Shown: one piece after another, positions 27,453-36,317 of the stretch | Layout: every line of letters begins with the position of its first letter | Position numbering within the stretch: the stretch's first letter is position 1 | Assembly: GCA_903938485.1 (NCBI GenBank) | Contig: CAJADF010000017.1 | Span: 1 to 36,438 of the forward strand | Source: an uncultured Methylococcaceae bacterium | Lineage (GTDB): Bacteria; Pseudomonadota; Gammaproteobacteria; Methylococcales; Methylomonadaceae | DNA: 36,438 nucleotides | Reading direction: 5' to 3' | The notes under the pieces: model-generated | The model's database searches: none | What the model saw: only the letters and a program-made list of their open reading frames with translations | What the model was told of the DNA's origin: nothing | Position numbers and translations under genes: made by a program

Positions 27453-27480
27453 ATTCTACTTTTCACGCAATTAAAGTCAA
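27453..27480 (-). promoter_or_regulatory. Sigma-70 promoter for mclA-mtkA-mtkB
   Basis: On the minus strand TTGACT (27480-27475), a 16-bp spacer and TAGAAT (27458-27453) each match five of six consensus bases. The expected start, near 27446, leaves a leader of about 50 bases. GCGA (27431-27434) and TCGC (27447-27450) flank the first transcribed bases as a possible weak operator. Confidence 0.6.
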
Positions 27481-27548
27481 TTTTTAACGCATACTTTTGG
27501 CATAATTTTTTAATCAAATCTTGCTGATTGCTAATGCCTATGTCATTA

Positions 27549-27577
27549 TTGCCAGTTTTTTGGGTATTTAGCATAAT
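27549..27577 (+). promoter_or_regulatory. Sigma-70 promoter for sgaA
   Basis: TTGCCA (27549-27554), a 17-bp spacer and CATAAT (27572-27577) each match five of six consensus bases. The expected start, near 27584, lies about 43 bp before the sgaA ATG. It is divergent from the mclA promoter about 70 bp away. Confidence 0.6.
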
Positions 27578-27626
27578 TCCCGAAGCCAGATTCTATCACC
27601 CTACTACTAATTTAAGAGGCTAACCT

Positions 27627-28793
27627 ATGGCAGGTCGTAACCACCTTTATATTCCAGGCCCTACTAACGTGCCTAACGAAATTTTAAATGCGATGCACGT
27701 TACGATGGAAGATCATCGCTCACCTGTATTTCCCAAACTATTAACCCCTCTTTTACAAGATTTAAAAAAAATCTTTAGAACCGAAGAGGGTCAAGCTTTT
27801 ATTTTTCCTGCTACAGGTACTGCCGGCTGGGAAATTGCGCTTACCAACACCTTAAATCCAGGTGATAAAGTTTTAATCTATCGTTTTGGCCAATTTAGTC
27901 ACTTATGGGCTGAAATGGGTAAACGCTTAGGTCTTGATGTTGAAATTCATCAAGAAACTTGGGGCAAAGGTATTCCCCTAGACAAATTGGAAGCACGCTT
28001 AAAAGAAGACACTAACCACGAAATCAAAGCGGTTTTAGCGACTCACAATGAAACAGCAACCGGTGTAAGAAGTGATATCGCTGGTGTTCGTAAAGCAATG
28101 GACGCAAGCCATCACCCAGCTCTATTATTTGTTGATGGTGTAAGCTCTATTGCCAGCCTTGAGTTTAAAATGGATGAATGGGGTGTTGACGGCGCCATCA
28201 GTGGCTCTCAAAAAGGCTTCATGATGCCTGCGGGCGGTGCTTTTATGGCTTTTAGTCAAAAAGCCTTAAAAGCCACAGAAACAGCAAGTTTCCCACGTTG
28301 CTTTTTAGACTTAAAAGATCAAATCAACACTAACAAAGATGGTTACACACCATACACACCTGCGTTACCGATTTTATACGGTTTACGCAAAGCCATTGAT
28401 ATGTTGCTTGAAGAAGGCTTAGAAAATGTTTACGCACGTCACTTCCGCTTAGCAGAAGGCACGCGTAAAGCAGTTGAAGCATGGGGCTTAAAGATTTGTG
28501 CTCAACCAGGTTTTGAATCTGACACAGTAACTGCAGTAATGGTACCTGAAGACAAAGATGCGCGTGATGTTATCAGCACTGCTTTCAACAAATACAACAT
28601 CTCTTTGGGTGGCGGTTTATCTGAACTTTTAGGTAAAGCTTTCCGTATCGGCCATGTGGGCGATATGAATGATGTTTCAATGCTAGGTGCTATTGCCGGC
28701 GTTGAAATGGCTTTATTAGATAACGGTTTTGACATTAAACCAGGTAGTGGTGTTGCTGCTGCTATTGAGTATTACCGCTCAACAGCTAAGTAA
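27627..28793 (+). CDS. sgaA: Serine-glyoxylate aminotransferase
   Basis: SgaA transfers the amino group of serine to glyoxylate, giving hydroxypyruvate and glycine, and so links both arms of the serine cycle. The 388-aa chain is a class V PLP aminotransferase: N-terminal GRNHLYIPGPTNVP, FPATGTAGWEIALTN (60-74), D170 in LFVDGVSSIAS and the PLP lysine K196 in SGSQKGFMMPAGG. Together with hprA it forms the usual sga-hpr pair, though a clear terminator separates the two here. GAGG lies about ten bases before the ATG. Confidence 0.97.
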   Translation: MAGRNHLYIPGPTNVPNEILNAMHVTMEDHRSPVFPKLLTPLLQDLKKIFRTEEGQAFIFPATGTAGWEIALTNTLNPGDKVLIYRFGQFSHLWAEMGKRLGLDVEIHQETWGKGIPLDKLEARLKEDTNHEIKAVLATHNETATGVRSDIAGVRKAMDASHHPALLFVDGVSSIASLEFKMDEWGVDGAISGSQKGFMMPAGGAFMAFSQKALKATETASFPRCFLDLKDQINTNKDGYTPYTPALPILYGLRKAIDMLLEEGLENVYARHFRLAEGTRKAVEAWGLKICAQPGFESDTVTAVMVPEDKDARDVISTAFNKYNISLGGGLSELLGKAFRIGHVGDMNDVSMLGAIAGVEMALLDNGFDIKPGSGVAAAIEYYRSTAK

Positions 28794-28802
28794 TTAGCTT
28801 AA

Positions 28803-28838
28803 AAAACTGCGTAGCTCATTAGGTTACGCAGTTTTATT
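28803..28838 (+). terminator. Rho-independent terminator after sgaA
   Basis: AAAACTGCGTA and TACGCAGTTTT (28803-28813 and 28825-28835) form an 11-bp stem with an 11-base loop, ending in a T-run (TTTTATTACTT). It sits 10 bp after the sgaA stop and before hprA, so hprA may have its own promoter or rely on partial read-through. Confidence 0.75.
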
Positions 28839-28891
28839 ACTTATAGACTTTCCGTAAAACAATCTTTCTTTGATCGCATTAAGGATATGAA

Positions 28892-29863
28892 ATGAGCAAA
28901 CCAAAAGTCATCGTCACTCGTAAATGGCCTGCTGAAGTTGAAGCTGAGTTAAAAGCACTATACGATGTCCAGCTCAATGAATCCGATATACCCTTAACTG
29001 CAGACGAACTAAAACTAGCCCTACAAACTGCCGATGCTTTATTACCCACAGTGACGGACGCTCTCACCGCTGACGTTTTAAATGTGGAAAATAAACGCGT
29101 TAAAATCATTGGTAACTTTGGTGTTGGTTATAACAATATCGATATTAAAGCCGCCCAGTCTCAAGGCATAGTGGTTACAAATACCCCCCATGTTTTAACA
29201 GACTGCACCGCCGATATCGCAATGCTTTTGTTATTGATGTCTGCCCGTCGAGCGTCTGAAGGCGAGCGATTGATTCTGCAACAAAAATGGCTAGGCTGGA
29301 AACCTACACAGTTAGTTGGTCAAAAAGTTACGGGTAAAACGTTAGGTCTGATTGGCTTTGGCCGTATTGCTCAAGCGATGGCCAGAAAAGCTCACCATGG
29401 TTTTGGCATGAAGATTATCTTTTTTTCACCATCACAACCCGATCAAGCGATTGTTGATAATTTGCAAGCAGAACGCTGCGCAAGCATTGAAGATCTTTTG
29501 TCAGAAGCTCATTTTGTATCATTACATTGCCCCGGTGGTGAAGCAACTAAACATTTAATTAATGAAGATCGTTTAAAGTTAATGCGCCCATCAGGACACT
29601 TAATTAATACGGCAAGAGGTGATGTTGTAGATAGTAGCGCATTGATTAAAGCCTTAAAAGAAGGCTGGATTGCTGGAGCGGGCTTAGATGTCTATGAAGG
29701 CGAACCACACCTAAACCCAGAATTTTTAACCTTAAACAATGTTTCATTACTTCCGCACCTTGGCAGTGCTACTGAAGAAACGCGAGTTGCGATGGGTAAT
29801 CGGGTATTAGCTAATATCTCAGCATTTTTTGCCGGTAAAGAACCAGAAGATCGTATAGTCTAA
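28892..29863 (+). CDS. hprA: Hydroxypyruvate reductase (NAD(P)H-dependent glycerate dehydrogenase)
   Basis: HprA reduces hydroxypyruvate to D-glycerate in the serine cycle. The 323-aa chain is a D-2-hydroxyacid dehydrogenase: nucleotide-binding GLIGFGRIA (152-160), substrate loop GNFGVGYNNID (74-84) and catalytic residues R242 (NTARGDVVD), E271 (YEGEP) and H289 (LPHLGSAT). Glyoxylate reductases share all of these, so hydroxypyruvate specificity is inferred from the setting beside sgaA and mtdA. AAGGA lies just upstream of the ATG. The stop sits 11 bp from that of the convergent mdh gene. Confidence 0.93.
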   Translation: MSKPKVIVTRKWPAEVEAELKALYDVQLNESDIPLTADELKLALQTADALLPTVTDALTADVLNVENKRVKIIGNFGVGYNNIDIKAAQSQGIVVTNTPHVLTDCTADIAMLLLLMSARRASEGERLILQQKWLGWKPTQLVGQKVTGKTLGLIGFGRIAQAMARKAHHGFGMKIIFFSPSQPDQAIVDNLQAERCASIEDLLSEAHFVSLHCPGGEATKHLINEDRLKLMRPSGHLINTARGDVVDSSALIKALKEGWIAGAGLDVYEGEPHLNPEFLTLNNVSLLPHLGSATEETRVAMGNRVLANISAFFAGKEPEDRIV

Positions 29864-29878
29864 AAATTAAGTTTTTAG
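29860..29878. terminator. AT-rich inverted repeat spanning the hprA and mdh stop codons
   Basis: CTAAAAA (29860-29866) and TTTTTAG (29872-29878) form a perfect 7-bp stem around TTAAG. It covers both convergent stop codons (TAA at 29861-29863 on plus, TAA at 29877-29875 on minus). It is weak, but its A and T runs could serve termination in both directions. Confidence 0.35.
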
Positions 29879-30852
29879 ATCAAGTGCATAATTGTAGCTT
29901 TTTCTTCTTTTAACTCTAATTCTGAAAGCCGCATTCTTTCGCGACTAAACTCATCAATTATGAGTCCTTTAACAATACTTACTTTTCCGTCAGTGACAGT
30001 AACAGGAAATGAGAACATCAAATCTTCTGTGATGCCATAACTTCCGTCAGAAAGCACCCCCATACTAACCCACTCACCTGCTTTAGTACCTTTAACCCAG
30101 CTACTCATTTGATCAACCGCTGCTTTTGCTGCAGAAGCAGCGCTTGAAAGACCTCTAGCCTTTATAACCACTGCGCCCCGCTGCTGAATAGTTGGAATAA
30201 AATCATTAATAAACCAACTTTTTTCCACTAAAGACAGGGCCTCTTGATCTTTGACTTTTGCATGAGTTATGTCAGGGAATTGAGTGGTTGAATGATTACC
30301 CCATATTATTACGTTTTTCACGTCTGCTGATAAAACTCCGCATTTTTCTGCTAACTGATTAATAGCCCGATTATGATCCAATCGACTCATAGCAGAAAAA
30401 TTTTCTGGTTTTAAATTAGGCGCGTTCTTCAAGGCAATTAATGCATTTGTATTAGCTGGATTCCCTGTGACTAAGACTTTAACATCCCGACTTGCAACCT
30501 CATTCAAAGCTCTTCCTTGAGTAGAAAATATGTGTGCATTTACTTCTAATAAATCCTTGCGTTCCATACCAGGCCCTCTTGGCCTAGCTCCCACTAAAAA
30601 TACATAATCAATATCCTTAAAAGCAACTTTAGGATCATCCGTCACCACTATTCCATGTAATACCGGATTAACACAATCCTTTAATTCCATTACCACTCCT
30701 TCTAATGCTGGCAATGCGGAAGTGATTTCTAACAAATGTAAAATGATAGGCTGATCGGGCCCAAATAACGCCCCTGCAGCCAACCGAAATAACAAAGAAT
30801 AACTTATTTGCCCAGCAGCACCAGATACTGCAATATGAATAGGGGATTTCAT
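29875..30852 (-). CDS. mdh: Malate dehydrogenase
   Basis: Mdh reduces oxaloacetate to malate, feeding MtkAB. The 325-aa chain is of the long cytosolic-type MDH found in many proteobacteria: nucleotide-binding GAAGQI (11-16), the [14 protein letters not shown] active-site loop with R92 and R98, VTGNPANTN, the MSRLDHNRA motif with D159, and the catalytic H187 in [18 protein letters not shown] lies four bases before the ATG. It is oriented against its serine-cycle neighbours and divergent from mtdA. It may also serve the TCA cycle. Confidence 0.97.
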   Translation of the reverse strand: MKSPIHIAVSGAAGQISYSLLFRLAAGALFGPDQPIILHLLEITSALPALEGVVMELKDCVNPVLHGIVVTDDPKVAFKDIDYVFLVGARPRGPGMERKDLLEVNAHIFSTQGRALNEVASRDVKVLVTGNPANTNALIALKNAPNLKPENFSAMSRLDHNRAINQLAEKCGVLSADVKNVIIWGNHSTTQFPDITHAKVKDQEALSLVEKSWFINDFIPTIQQRGAVVIKARGLSSAASAAKAAVDQMSSWVKGTKAGEWVSMGVLSDGSYGITEDLMFSFPVTVTDGKVSIVKGLIIDEFSRERMRLSELELKEEKATIMHLI

Positions 30853-30987
30853 TTAACTTCCTTCGTTCGATCTATATTTAGGGAATAGGACTGAATTAAG
30901 TAGTAAGCCATAATAGAATTGCTAAAATAGTTATAATCCTAACACTACTCCACAGATAAAAACACTCATTAATCGTTTCGCATAAGT

Positions 30988-31016
30988 AACGGCGCCGTTT
31001 TTTTATCAGGTATAAT
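30988..31016 (+). promoter_or_regulatory. mtdA promoter region: -10 element with overlapping palindromic operator
   Basis: TATAAT (31011-31016) lies 43 bp before the mtdA ATG. Where a -35 would be expected there is instead a perfect 12-bp palindrome, AACGGCGCCGTT (30988-30999), followed by TTTTT. The lack of a -35 suggests activator dependence or repression at this site. A second TATAAT at 30932-30937 has no good -35 either. Confidence 0.5.
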
Positions 31017-31059
31017 ATTGACATAAATTTCATAATCTAAATACAAATCGGGTAAGTTA

Positions 31060-31917
31060 ATGAAAAAACTACTCTTCCAATTCGATACCGATACCCATCC
31101 TTCCGTTTTTGATACCGTAGTGGGCTACGATGGTGGCGCAGATCATGTCATTGGACATGCTGGATTAACTCCCGAAAACATCACGAGCCTAGTCGAAGGT
31201 GCCATTTTTACAAGAGCACCTAAAGATAAAAAAAATACCGCCATCTTTGTTGGGGGGAGTGATATGGAAGCAGGTCAAATCTTATTTAAAGCGGTTCAGA
31301 AGTGTTTTTTTCCGGGCTTTCAAGTTTCTGTCATGCTGGACAGCAACGGCAGTAATACGACTGCCGCAGCCGCCGTAGCAAAACTTGCCACGACTCATTC
31401 ACTACAAGGCAAAAATGCGGTTGTCCTCGCGGGCACTGGCCCTGTAGGACAACGTGCAGCGGCTATGCTCGCTCAGGAAGGCGCAAATGTTGCTATCACC
31501 GCACGAAAAATTGAACGCGCCATTGCCGCCTCTGAAAATATAAAAAAACGCTTTGGCGTTGACGTTATACCCATTGAAGCATTTGACAATGCAGCCAGAG
31601 CTAAAGCCACAGAAAACGCTCATATTATCTTGGCCACGGGGGCTGCAGGGGTGGAACTTTTAAGCTTAGAGCAATGGCAAAACAACCCAAACCTACAAAT
31701 GATTGCTGACGCTAATGCCACCCCTCCTCTAGGCATTGGCGGAACAGACATGATGGACAAAGGCGAATTACGCCATGGAAAAGTCATTTGGGGAGCCATT
31801 GGATTTGGCACTTTAAAGCTTGCCTTACACAAAGCCTGTATTGCTAAATTATTTGAAGACAACAAACTGGTGTTTGATGCTGAAAATATATTTGCTTTAG
31901 CTAAAGAAATGGCTTAA
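31060..31917 (+). CDS. mtdA: NADP-dependent methylene-H4F/methylene-H4MPT dehydrogenase
   Basis: MtdA interconverts methenyl- and methylene-tetrahydrofolate (or tetrahydromethanopterin) with NADP, at the branch between C1 assimilation and oxidation. The 285-aa length matches Methylobacterium MtdA (288). The N-terminus (KLLFQFDTDTHPSVFDTVVGYDGGADHV) and the nucleotide-binding segment GTGPVGQRAA (125-134) are characteristic. In many methylotrophs fch (methenyl-H4F cyclohydrolase) follows mtdA; here the next gene, 17 bp on, is glycerate kinase. It heads the mtdA-gckA-glyA-ftfL operon. Confidence 0.96.
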   Translation: MKKLLFQFDTDTHPSVFDTVVGYDGGADHVIGHAGLTPENITSLVEGAIFTRAPKDKKNTAIFVGGSDMEAGQILFKAVQKCFFPGFQVSVMLDSNGSNTTAAAAVAKLATTHSLQGKNAVVLAGTGPVGQRAAAMLAQEGANVAITARKIERAIAASENIKKRFGVDVIPIEAFDNAARAKATENAHIILATGAAGVELLSLEQWQNNPNLQMIADANATPPLGIGGTDMMDKGELRHGKVIWGAIGFGTLKLALHKACIAKLFEDNKLVFDAENIFALAKEMA

Positions 31918-31934
31918 CTCAAATTCACCCTTGG

Positions 31935-33329
31935 ATGAGCCCGCTTAATCAAAAAACATCGACTTTAAGAAAACAAGCATTAGATATATTTGAAGCTGGA
32001 GTGATAGCTGCTAATCCTTATATGGCTGTAAAACAATGTTTGCATATAGAAAAAGGGCAATTAAAGCTAACATTAAAGCTAGATGACGAAAATTTTTTTC
32101 GTAGCAAACATTGGTCAAAAATACATCTAATCGCTTTCGGAAAAGCCGCATGCGCAATGGCAAAAGCGGCTTTAGAAATCATCCCAAACAATCTCCTTGC
32201 CGACGATGGTATTGTTGTAAGCAACTATAACAACATCTCACCTATTAGCAAAGTAGAAGTCATGGGAGCAGGACATCCCTTGCCCGATGAATCGGGACTA
32301 CTTGCCGCAAAAAAATGTGCTGACATTGCCAGCCATGCAAAACAAAACGAACTCGTTTTAGTATTAATTAGCGGAGGGGGCTCAGCGCTAATTCCATACC
32401 CCGTAAACACCCTGTCTTTAGAAGATAAAATTTCTACAACAAACCTATTACTTGCTTGCGGCGCAACTATTCACGAAATTAATTGCATACGCAAACATCT
32501 ATCACAATTAAAAGGCGGAGGATTAGCTAAGCTTTCCGCTCCCGCAGACTTACATGCTATTATTTTGTCAGACGTTTTGGATAATGATTTAAGTGTCATT
32601 GCCAGCGGCCCCACAGTGGCAGACAATACAACATTTAATGAGGCTATTAATATTTTTAACCAATATGGACTTTGGGATAAAGTACCTGACTCAGTTAAAG
32701 AACATTTAGATCAAGGTCAAAAAAAATTAACACCTGAAACACCCAAAACAACAGACCCTATTTTTAACAATACAACTCATGTTTTAATAGGCAGTAATAG
32801 CATCAGTCTTGATGCAAGCGCTAAAACAGCAACTAAGCTAGGTTACTCAACACTCGTTTATAATAAGCAACTGTGTGGCGAAGCCAAATACGTTGCTGAA
32901 GATTGGGTTAAATATGCCAAAAGCTTATGCACAAAAGGCTTTAATACACCTATAGCCTTACTTGCTGGCGGTGAAACTACAGTTACTCTGAAAGGCGATG
33001 GTAAAGGCGGACGCAATCAAGAGTTATCTTTAGCCTTTGCAATAGCCGCAGAAAAATACGACTTAAATGGAGACTGGGTATTTCTAAGCGGCGGCACCGA
33101 TGGACAAGATGGCCCAACCGATGCTGCGGGTGGCTTAATTGACAAAAATAGTTTAAAACGTATGATTTTTGCTAACCACGACCCAGAAAGATTATTAAAT
33201 AACAATGACTCCTATACAGCATTAAAAAGCTCAAATGATCTATTGATGACTGGAGCGACAGGTACTAATGTCGCAGATTTACAAATTTTATTAATACACC
33301 CTAAATCAGACTCTAATACGCATTCATAA
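31935..33329 (+). CDS. gckA: Glycerate 2-kinase (DUF4147/MOFRL family)
   Basis: This 464-aa enzyme phosphorylates D-glycerate to 2-phosphoglycerate, the serine-cycle product that leaves towards PEP. The N-terminal DUF4147 domain contains [10 protein letters not shown] (67-76), [12 protein letters not shown] (145-156), [14 protein letters not shown] (185-198) and [17 protein letters not shown] (211-227). The C-terminal MOFRL domain has [21 protein letters not shown] and [15 protein letters not shown]. The kinase that forms 2- rather than 3-phosphoglycerate is the type used in the serine cycle. It lies 14 bp before glyA. Confidence 0.93.
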   Translation: MSPLNQKTSTLRKQALDIFEAGVIAANPYMAVKQCLHIEKGQLKLTLKLDDENFFRSKHWSKIHLIAFGKAACAMAKAALEIIPNNLLADDGIVVSNYNNISPISKVEVMGAGHPLPDESGLLAAKKCADIASHAKQNELVLVLISGGGSALIPYPVNTLSLEDKISTTNLLLACGATIHEINCIRKHLSQLKGGGLAKLSAPADLHAIILSDVLDNDLSVIASGPTVADNTTFNEAINIFNQYGLWDKVPDSVKEHLDQGQKKLTPETPKTTDPIFNNTTHVLIGSNSISLDASAKTATKLGYSTLVYNKQLCGEAKYVAEDWVKYAKSLCTKGFNTPIALLAGGETTVTLKGDGKGGRNQELSLAFAIAAEKYDLNGDWVFLSGGTDGQDGPTDAAGGLIDKNSLKRMIFANHDPERLLNNNDSYTALKSSNDLLMTGATGTNVADLQILLIHPKSDSNTHS

Positions 33330-33343
33330 ATTCAGGAGACACC

Positions 33344-34597
33344 ATGTTTAAAAAATCCATGTCCATTGCAGGCTTTGATAATGATTTATTCAATGCCATG
33401 GAAGAAGAGCGTCTTCGCCAAGAAGATCATATTGAATTGATCGCATCAGAGAACTACACCAGCCCAAGAGTCATGGAAGCCCAAGGTTCACAATTGACCA
33501 ATAAATACGCAGAAGGTTATCCTGGTAAACGTTATTACGGCGGCTGTGAGTTTGTCGATAAAGTGGAACAATTGGCCATAGACCGTGCCAAAGCTCTATT
33601 TAATGCCGATTACGCCAATGTGCAACCACACTCTGGTTCACAAGCTAACATGGCCGTGTTTATGGCTTTAATTCAACCAGGCGACACCGTCTTAGGTTTA
33701 AGCTTAGCAGATGGTGGACATTTAACGCACGGCGCTAAACCCAACTTTTCAGGCAAAATTTATAACGCCATTCAATACGGTTTAAATTCAGAAACGGGTG
33801 AAATTAACTATGAACAAGTTGAAGCCTTAGCTTTAGAACACAAACCTAAATTAATCATTGCTGGATTTTCTGCTTATTCGCGCATTTGGGATTGGCAACG
33901 TTTCCGTGATATTGCTGACAAAGTGGGTGCTTATTTTGTGGTAGACATGGCGCATGTTGCAGGCTTAGTGGCAGCTGGCTTATATCCAAATCCAGTCCCT
34001 TTTGCAGATGTGGTCACCAGTACTACCCACAAATCTTTACGCGGCCCTCGTGGTGGACTTATTGTTTGCAAAAGCAATCCTGAAATAGAGAAAAAAATAG
34101 ACTCTAGTATTTTTCCAGGTATTCAAGGTGGCCCAGCTATGCATATTATTGCCGCCAAAGCCGTCGCTTTTAAAGAAGCCTTAGAGCCAGAATTTAAAAC
34201 CTATCAAGAACAAGTGATTAAAAACGCAAAAGCCATGGCCGCTGTTTTTATGAGCCGTGGTTTTGATGTCGTTTCTGGTGGTACTGATGATCATTTAATG
34301 TTGGTGTCTTTAATCGCTAAAGGCATTACCGGTAAAGCTGCAGATGCAGCCTTAAGCAAAGCGCATATTACTGTTAATAAAAATGCCGTCCCTAATGACC
34401 CACAATCACCTTTTGTGACTAGCGGTATCCGCGTGGGAACTCCTGCGCCAACCACACGTGGTTTTAAAGAAGCAGAAGTCACCGAAATCGCAAACCTAAT
34501 GTGTGATGTAATGGAAAATCTTGAAGACGATACCGTCATAGCAACGGTTCGTGAAAAAGTAAGTGCGCTTTGTGCTCGCTTTCCTGTTTATAGCTAA
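33344..34597 (+). CDS. glyA: Serine hydroxymethyltransferase
   Basis: GlyA adds the methylene group of methylene-H4F to glycine to give serine, the C1 entry step of the serine cycle. The 417-aa chain is complete and typical: [10 protein letters not shown] (31-40), [15 protein letters not shown] (53-67), D201 and H204 in [12 protein letters not shown] and the PLP lysine K230 in [14 protein letters not shown] strong AGGAGA lies six bases before the ATG. As one of four genes in the mtdA operon, this copy seems dedicated to C1 assimilation; a second housekeeping copy elsewhere would be likely but cannot be seen. Confidence 0.97.
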   Translation: MFKKSMSIAGFDNDLFNAMEEERLRQEDHIELIASENYTSPRVMEAQGSQLTNKYAEGYPGKRYYGGCEFVDKVEQLAIDRAKALFNADYANVQPHSGSQANMAVFMALIQPGDTVLGLSLADGGHLTHGAKPNFSGKIYNAIQYGLNSETGEINYEQVEALALEHKPKLIIAGFSAYSRIWDWQRFRDIADKVGAYFVVDMAHVAGLVAAGLYPNPVPFADVVTSTTHKSLRGPRGGLIVCKSNPEIEKKIDSSIFPGIQGGPAMHIIAAKAVAFKEALEPEFKTYQEQVIKNAKAMAAVFMSRGFDVVSGGTDDHLMLVSLIAKGITGKAADAALSKAHITVNKNAVPNDPQSPFVTSGIRVGTPAPTTRGFKEAEVTEIANLMCDVMENLEDDTVIATVREKVSALCARFPVYS

Positions 34598-34631
34598 TTA
34601 AAAATTAAAGAATACCGTTCCAAGGAAAACC

Positions 34632-36305
34632 ATGTCAGATATAGAAATCGCCCAACAAGCCACTATGCAACCCATTATTGGTTTAGCAAAAGCTCACTTT
34701 GGGATTGATGCAGAGCACCTTGACCCTATTGGTCATTACAAAGCCAAAATATCACTAGAATACATAAACAGCTTAAGTGACGAACAAGACGGCAAGCTTA
34801 TTTTAGTGACCGCTATTAGTCCTACTCCAGCTGGCGAAGGTAAAACAACCACCACCGTTGGTTTAGGTGATGCCATGAATCGTTTGGGTAGCAAAACAAT
34901 TATGTGCCTGCGCGAACCTTCTCTGGGTCCTTGCTTTGGTGTAAAAGGTGGTGCGGCTGGCGGTGGTTATTCGCAAGTTGTCCCTATGGAAGACATTAAC
35001 TTACATTTTACGGGTGACTTTCATGCCATTGGAGTTGCCCATAATTTACTATCTGCACTAATCGATAATCATATCAATCACGGTAACGCGCTAGATATTG
35101 ATCCTAGACGCATTCAATGGAAACGCGTAGTGGATATGAACGACAGAGCACTACGTAACATTGTGGTGGGCATGGGTGGACCTGCTAACGGTTATTTACG
35201 CGAAGACGGTTATGACATTGTGGTGGCTTCAGAAGTGATGGCTATTTTATGTTTAGCCACTAGCCGAGCAGATCTTAAAGAACGCTTAGGCCGCATTGTA
35301 ATTGGGTATAAATCAGATAGAGTCACGCCGGTTTACGCACGAGATTTAAACGCCCAAGGCGCGATGGCCGCCTTATTAAAAGATGCGATAAAACCTAACC
35401 TTGTTCAAACCCTAGAGAATAATATTGCCATTATTCATGGTGGACCCTTTGCCAATATCGCACATGGTTGTAATACAGTCACCGCCACTAAAACAGCGCT
35501 TAAATTGGCTGACTATGTGGTTACAGAAGCTGGGTTTGGTGCCGATTTAGGTGCCGAAAAATTTATTGATATTAAATGCCGTATGTCAGGCTTAAAACCC
35601 GCTACCGTGGTATTGGTGGCTACAGTTAGAGCCCTTAAATTCCACGGCGGTATTGCTAAAGAAAACCTAAATACAGAAAGCTTAGCCGCCCTTGAAGAAG
35701 GTTTTAGCAACCTTGAGCGGCATTATCAAAATATTACCCAACATTACGGCTTACCCTGTGTGGTTTGTATTAACCACTTTACTTTTGATACTGAAGCCGA
35801 AATTAATCTGCTAAAACAAAAGTGCGAAGCTTTAGGCGCAAAATGCATCGTATCTAAGCACTGGGCCCATGGTGGAGCGGGCGCTGAAGACTTAGCCAAT
35901 GCTGTGCTAGAAGTTACAAACGCAAGCACAGGCGAGTTTACTTATGTTTACGATGAAAACCTTAGCCTATGGGAAAAAATAGAAACCATCGCCACTAAGT
36001 TATATGGCGCATCGCGTATCACCGCTAGTGCAAAAGTAAAGGCTCAACTCGCCGAGTGGAATGCCGAGTACGGAAAATTTCCTATTTGTATGGCTAAAAC
36101 TCAAATGTCATTTTCAACAAACCCAAATGCTAAAGGCGCGCCCTCTGGGCATAGTATAGAAATTAGGGATGTAAAACTCGCCAATGGTGCAGGATTTATC
36201 GTTGCCATTGCCGGCGACATTATGACTATGCCAGGCTTGCCTAAAGTACCGGCTGCAGAACGCATTGACATTGATAATGATGGCAAAATAACTGGCTTAT
36301 TTTAA
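34632..36305 (+). CDS. ftfL: Formate-tetrahydrofolate ligase
   Basis: FtfL (also fhs) uses ATP to join formate and tetrahydrofolate, giving 10-formyl-H4F, and so feeds formate-level carbon into the serine cycle. The 557-aa length is typical. The ATP-binding loop TPAGEGKTT (65-73) is present, as are [38 protein letters not shown] and the C-terminal [26 protein letters not shown] precedes the ATG. It is the last C1 gene of the mtdA operon and is followed after 12 bp by an ABC transporter gene. Confidence 0.97.
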   Translation: MSDIEIAQQATMQPIIGLAKAHFGIDAEHLDPIGHYKAKISLEYINSLSDEQDGKLILVTAISPTPAGEGKTTTTVGLGDAMNRLGSKTIMCLREPSLGPCFGVKGGAAGGGYSQVVPMEDINLHFTGDFHAIGVAHNLLSALIDNHINHGNALDIDPRRIQWKRVVDMNDRALRNIVVGMGGPANGYLREDGYDIVVASEVMAILCLATSRADLKERLGRIVIGYKSDRVTPVYARDLNAQGAMAALLKDAIKPNLVQTLENNIAIIHGGPFANIAHGCNTVTATKTALKLADYVVTEAGFGADLGAEKFIDIKCRMSGLKPATVVLVATVRALKFHGGIAKENLNTESLAALEEGFSNLERHYQNITQHYGLPCVVCINHFTFDTEAEINLLKQKCEALGAKCIVSKHWAHGGAGAEDLANAVLEVTNASTGEFTYVYDENLSLWEKIETIATKLYGASRITASAKVKAQLAEWNAEYGKFPICMAKTQMSFSTNPNAKGAPSGHSIEIRDVKLANGAGFIVAIAGDIMTMPGLPKVPAAERIDIDNDGKITGLF

Positions 36306-36317
36306 TTAGCTTTCGAC

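Noticed and set aside
27497-27515. Sigma-54 promoter (TGGCAT) upstream of sgaA
   Set aside because: The GC of the -12 element is missing at the required spacing.
27395-27574. 60-codon N-terminal extension of mclA
   Set aside because: It lies upstream of a good promoter whose start is near 27446, does not resemble malyl-CoA lyase, and the ATG at 27394 has a well-placed AGGA.
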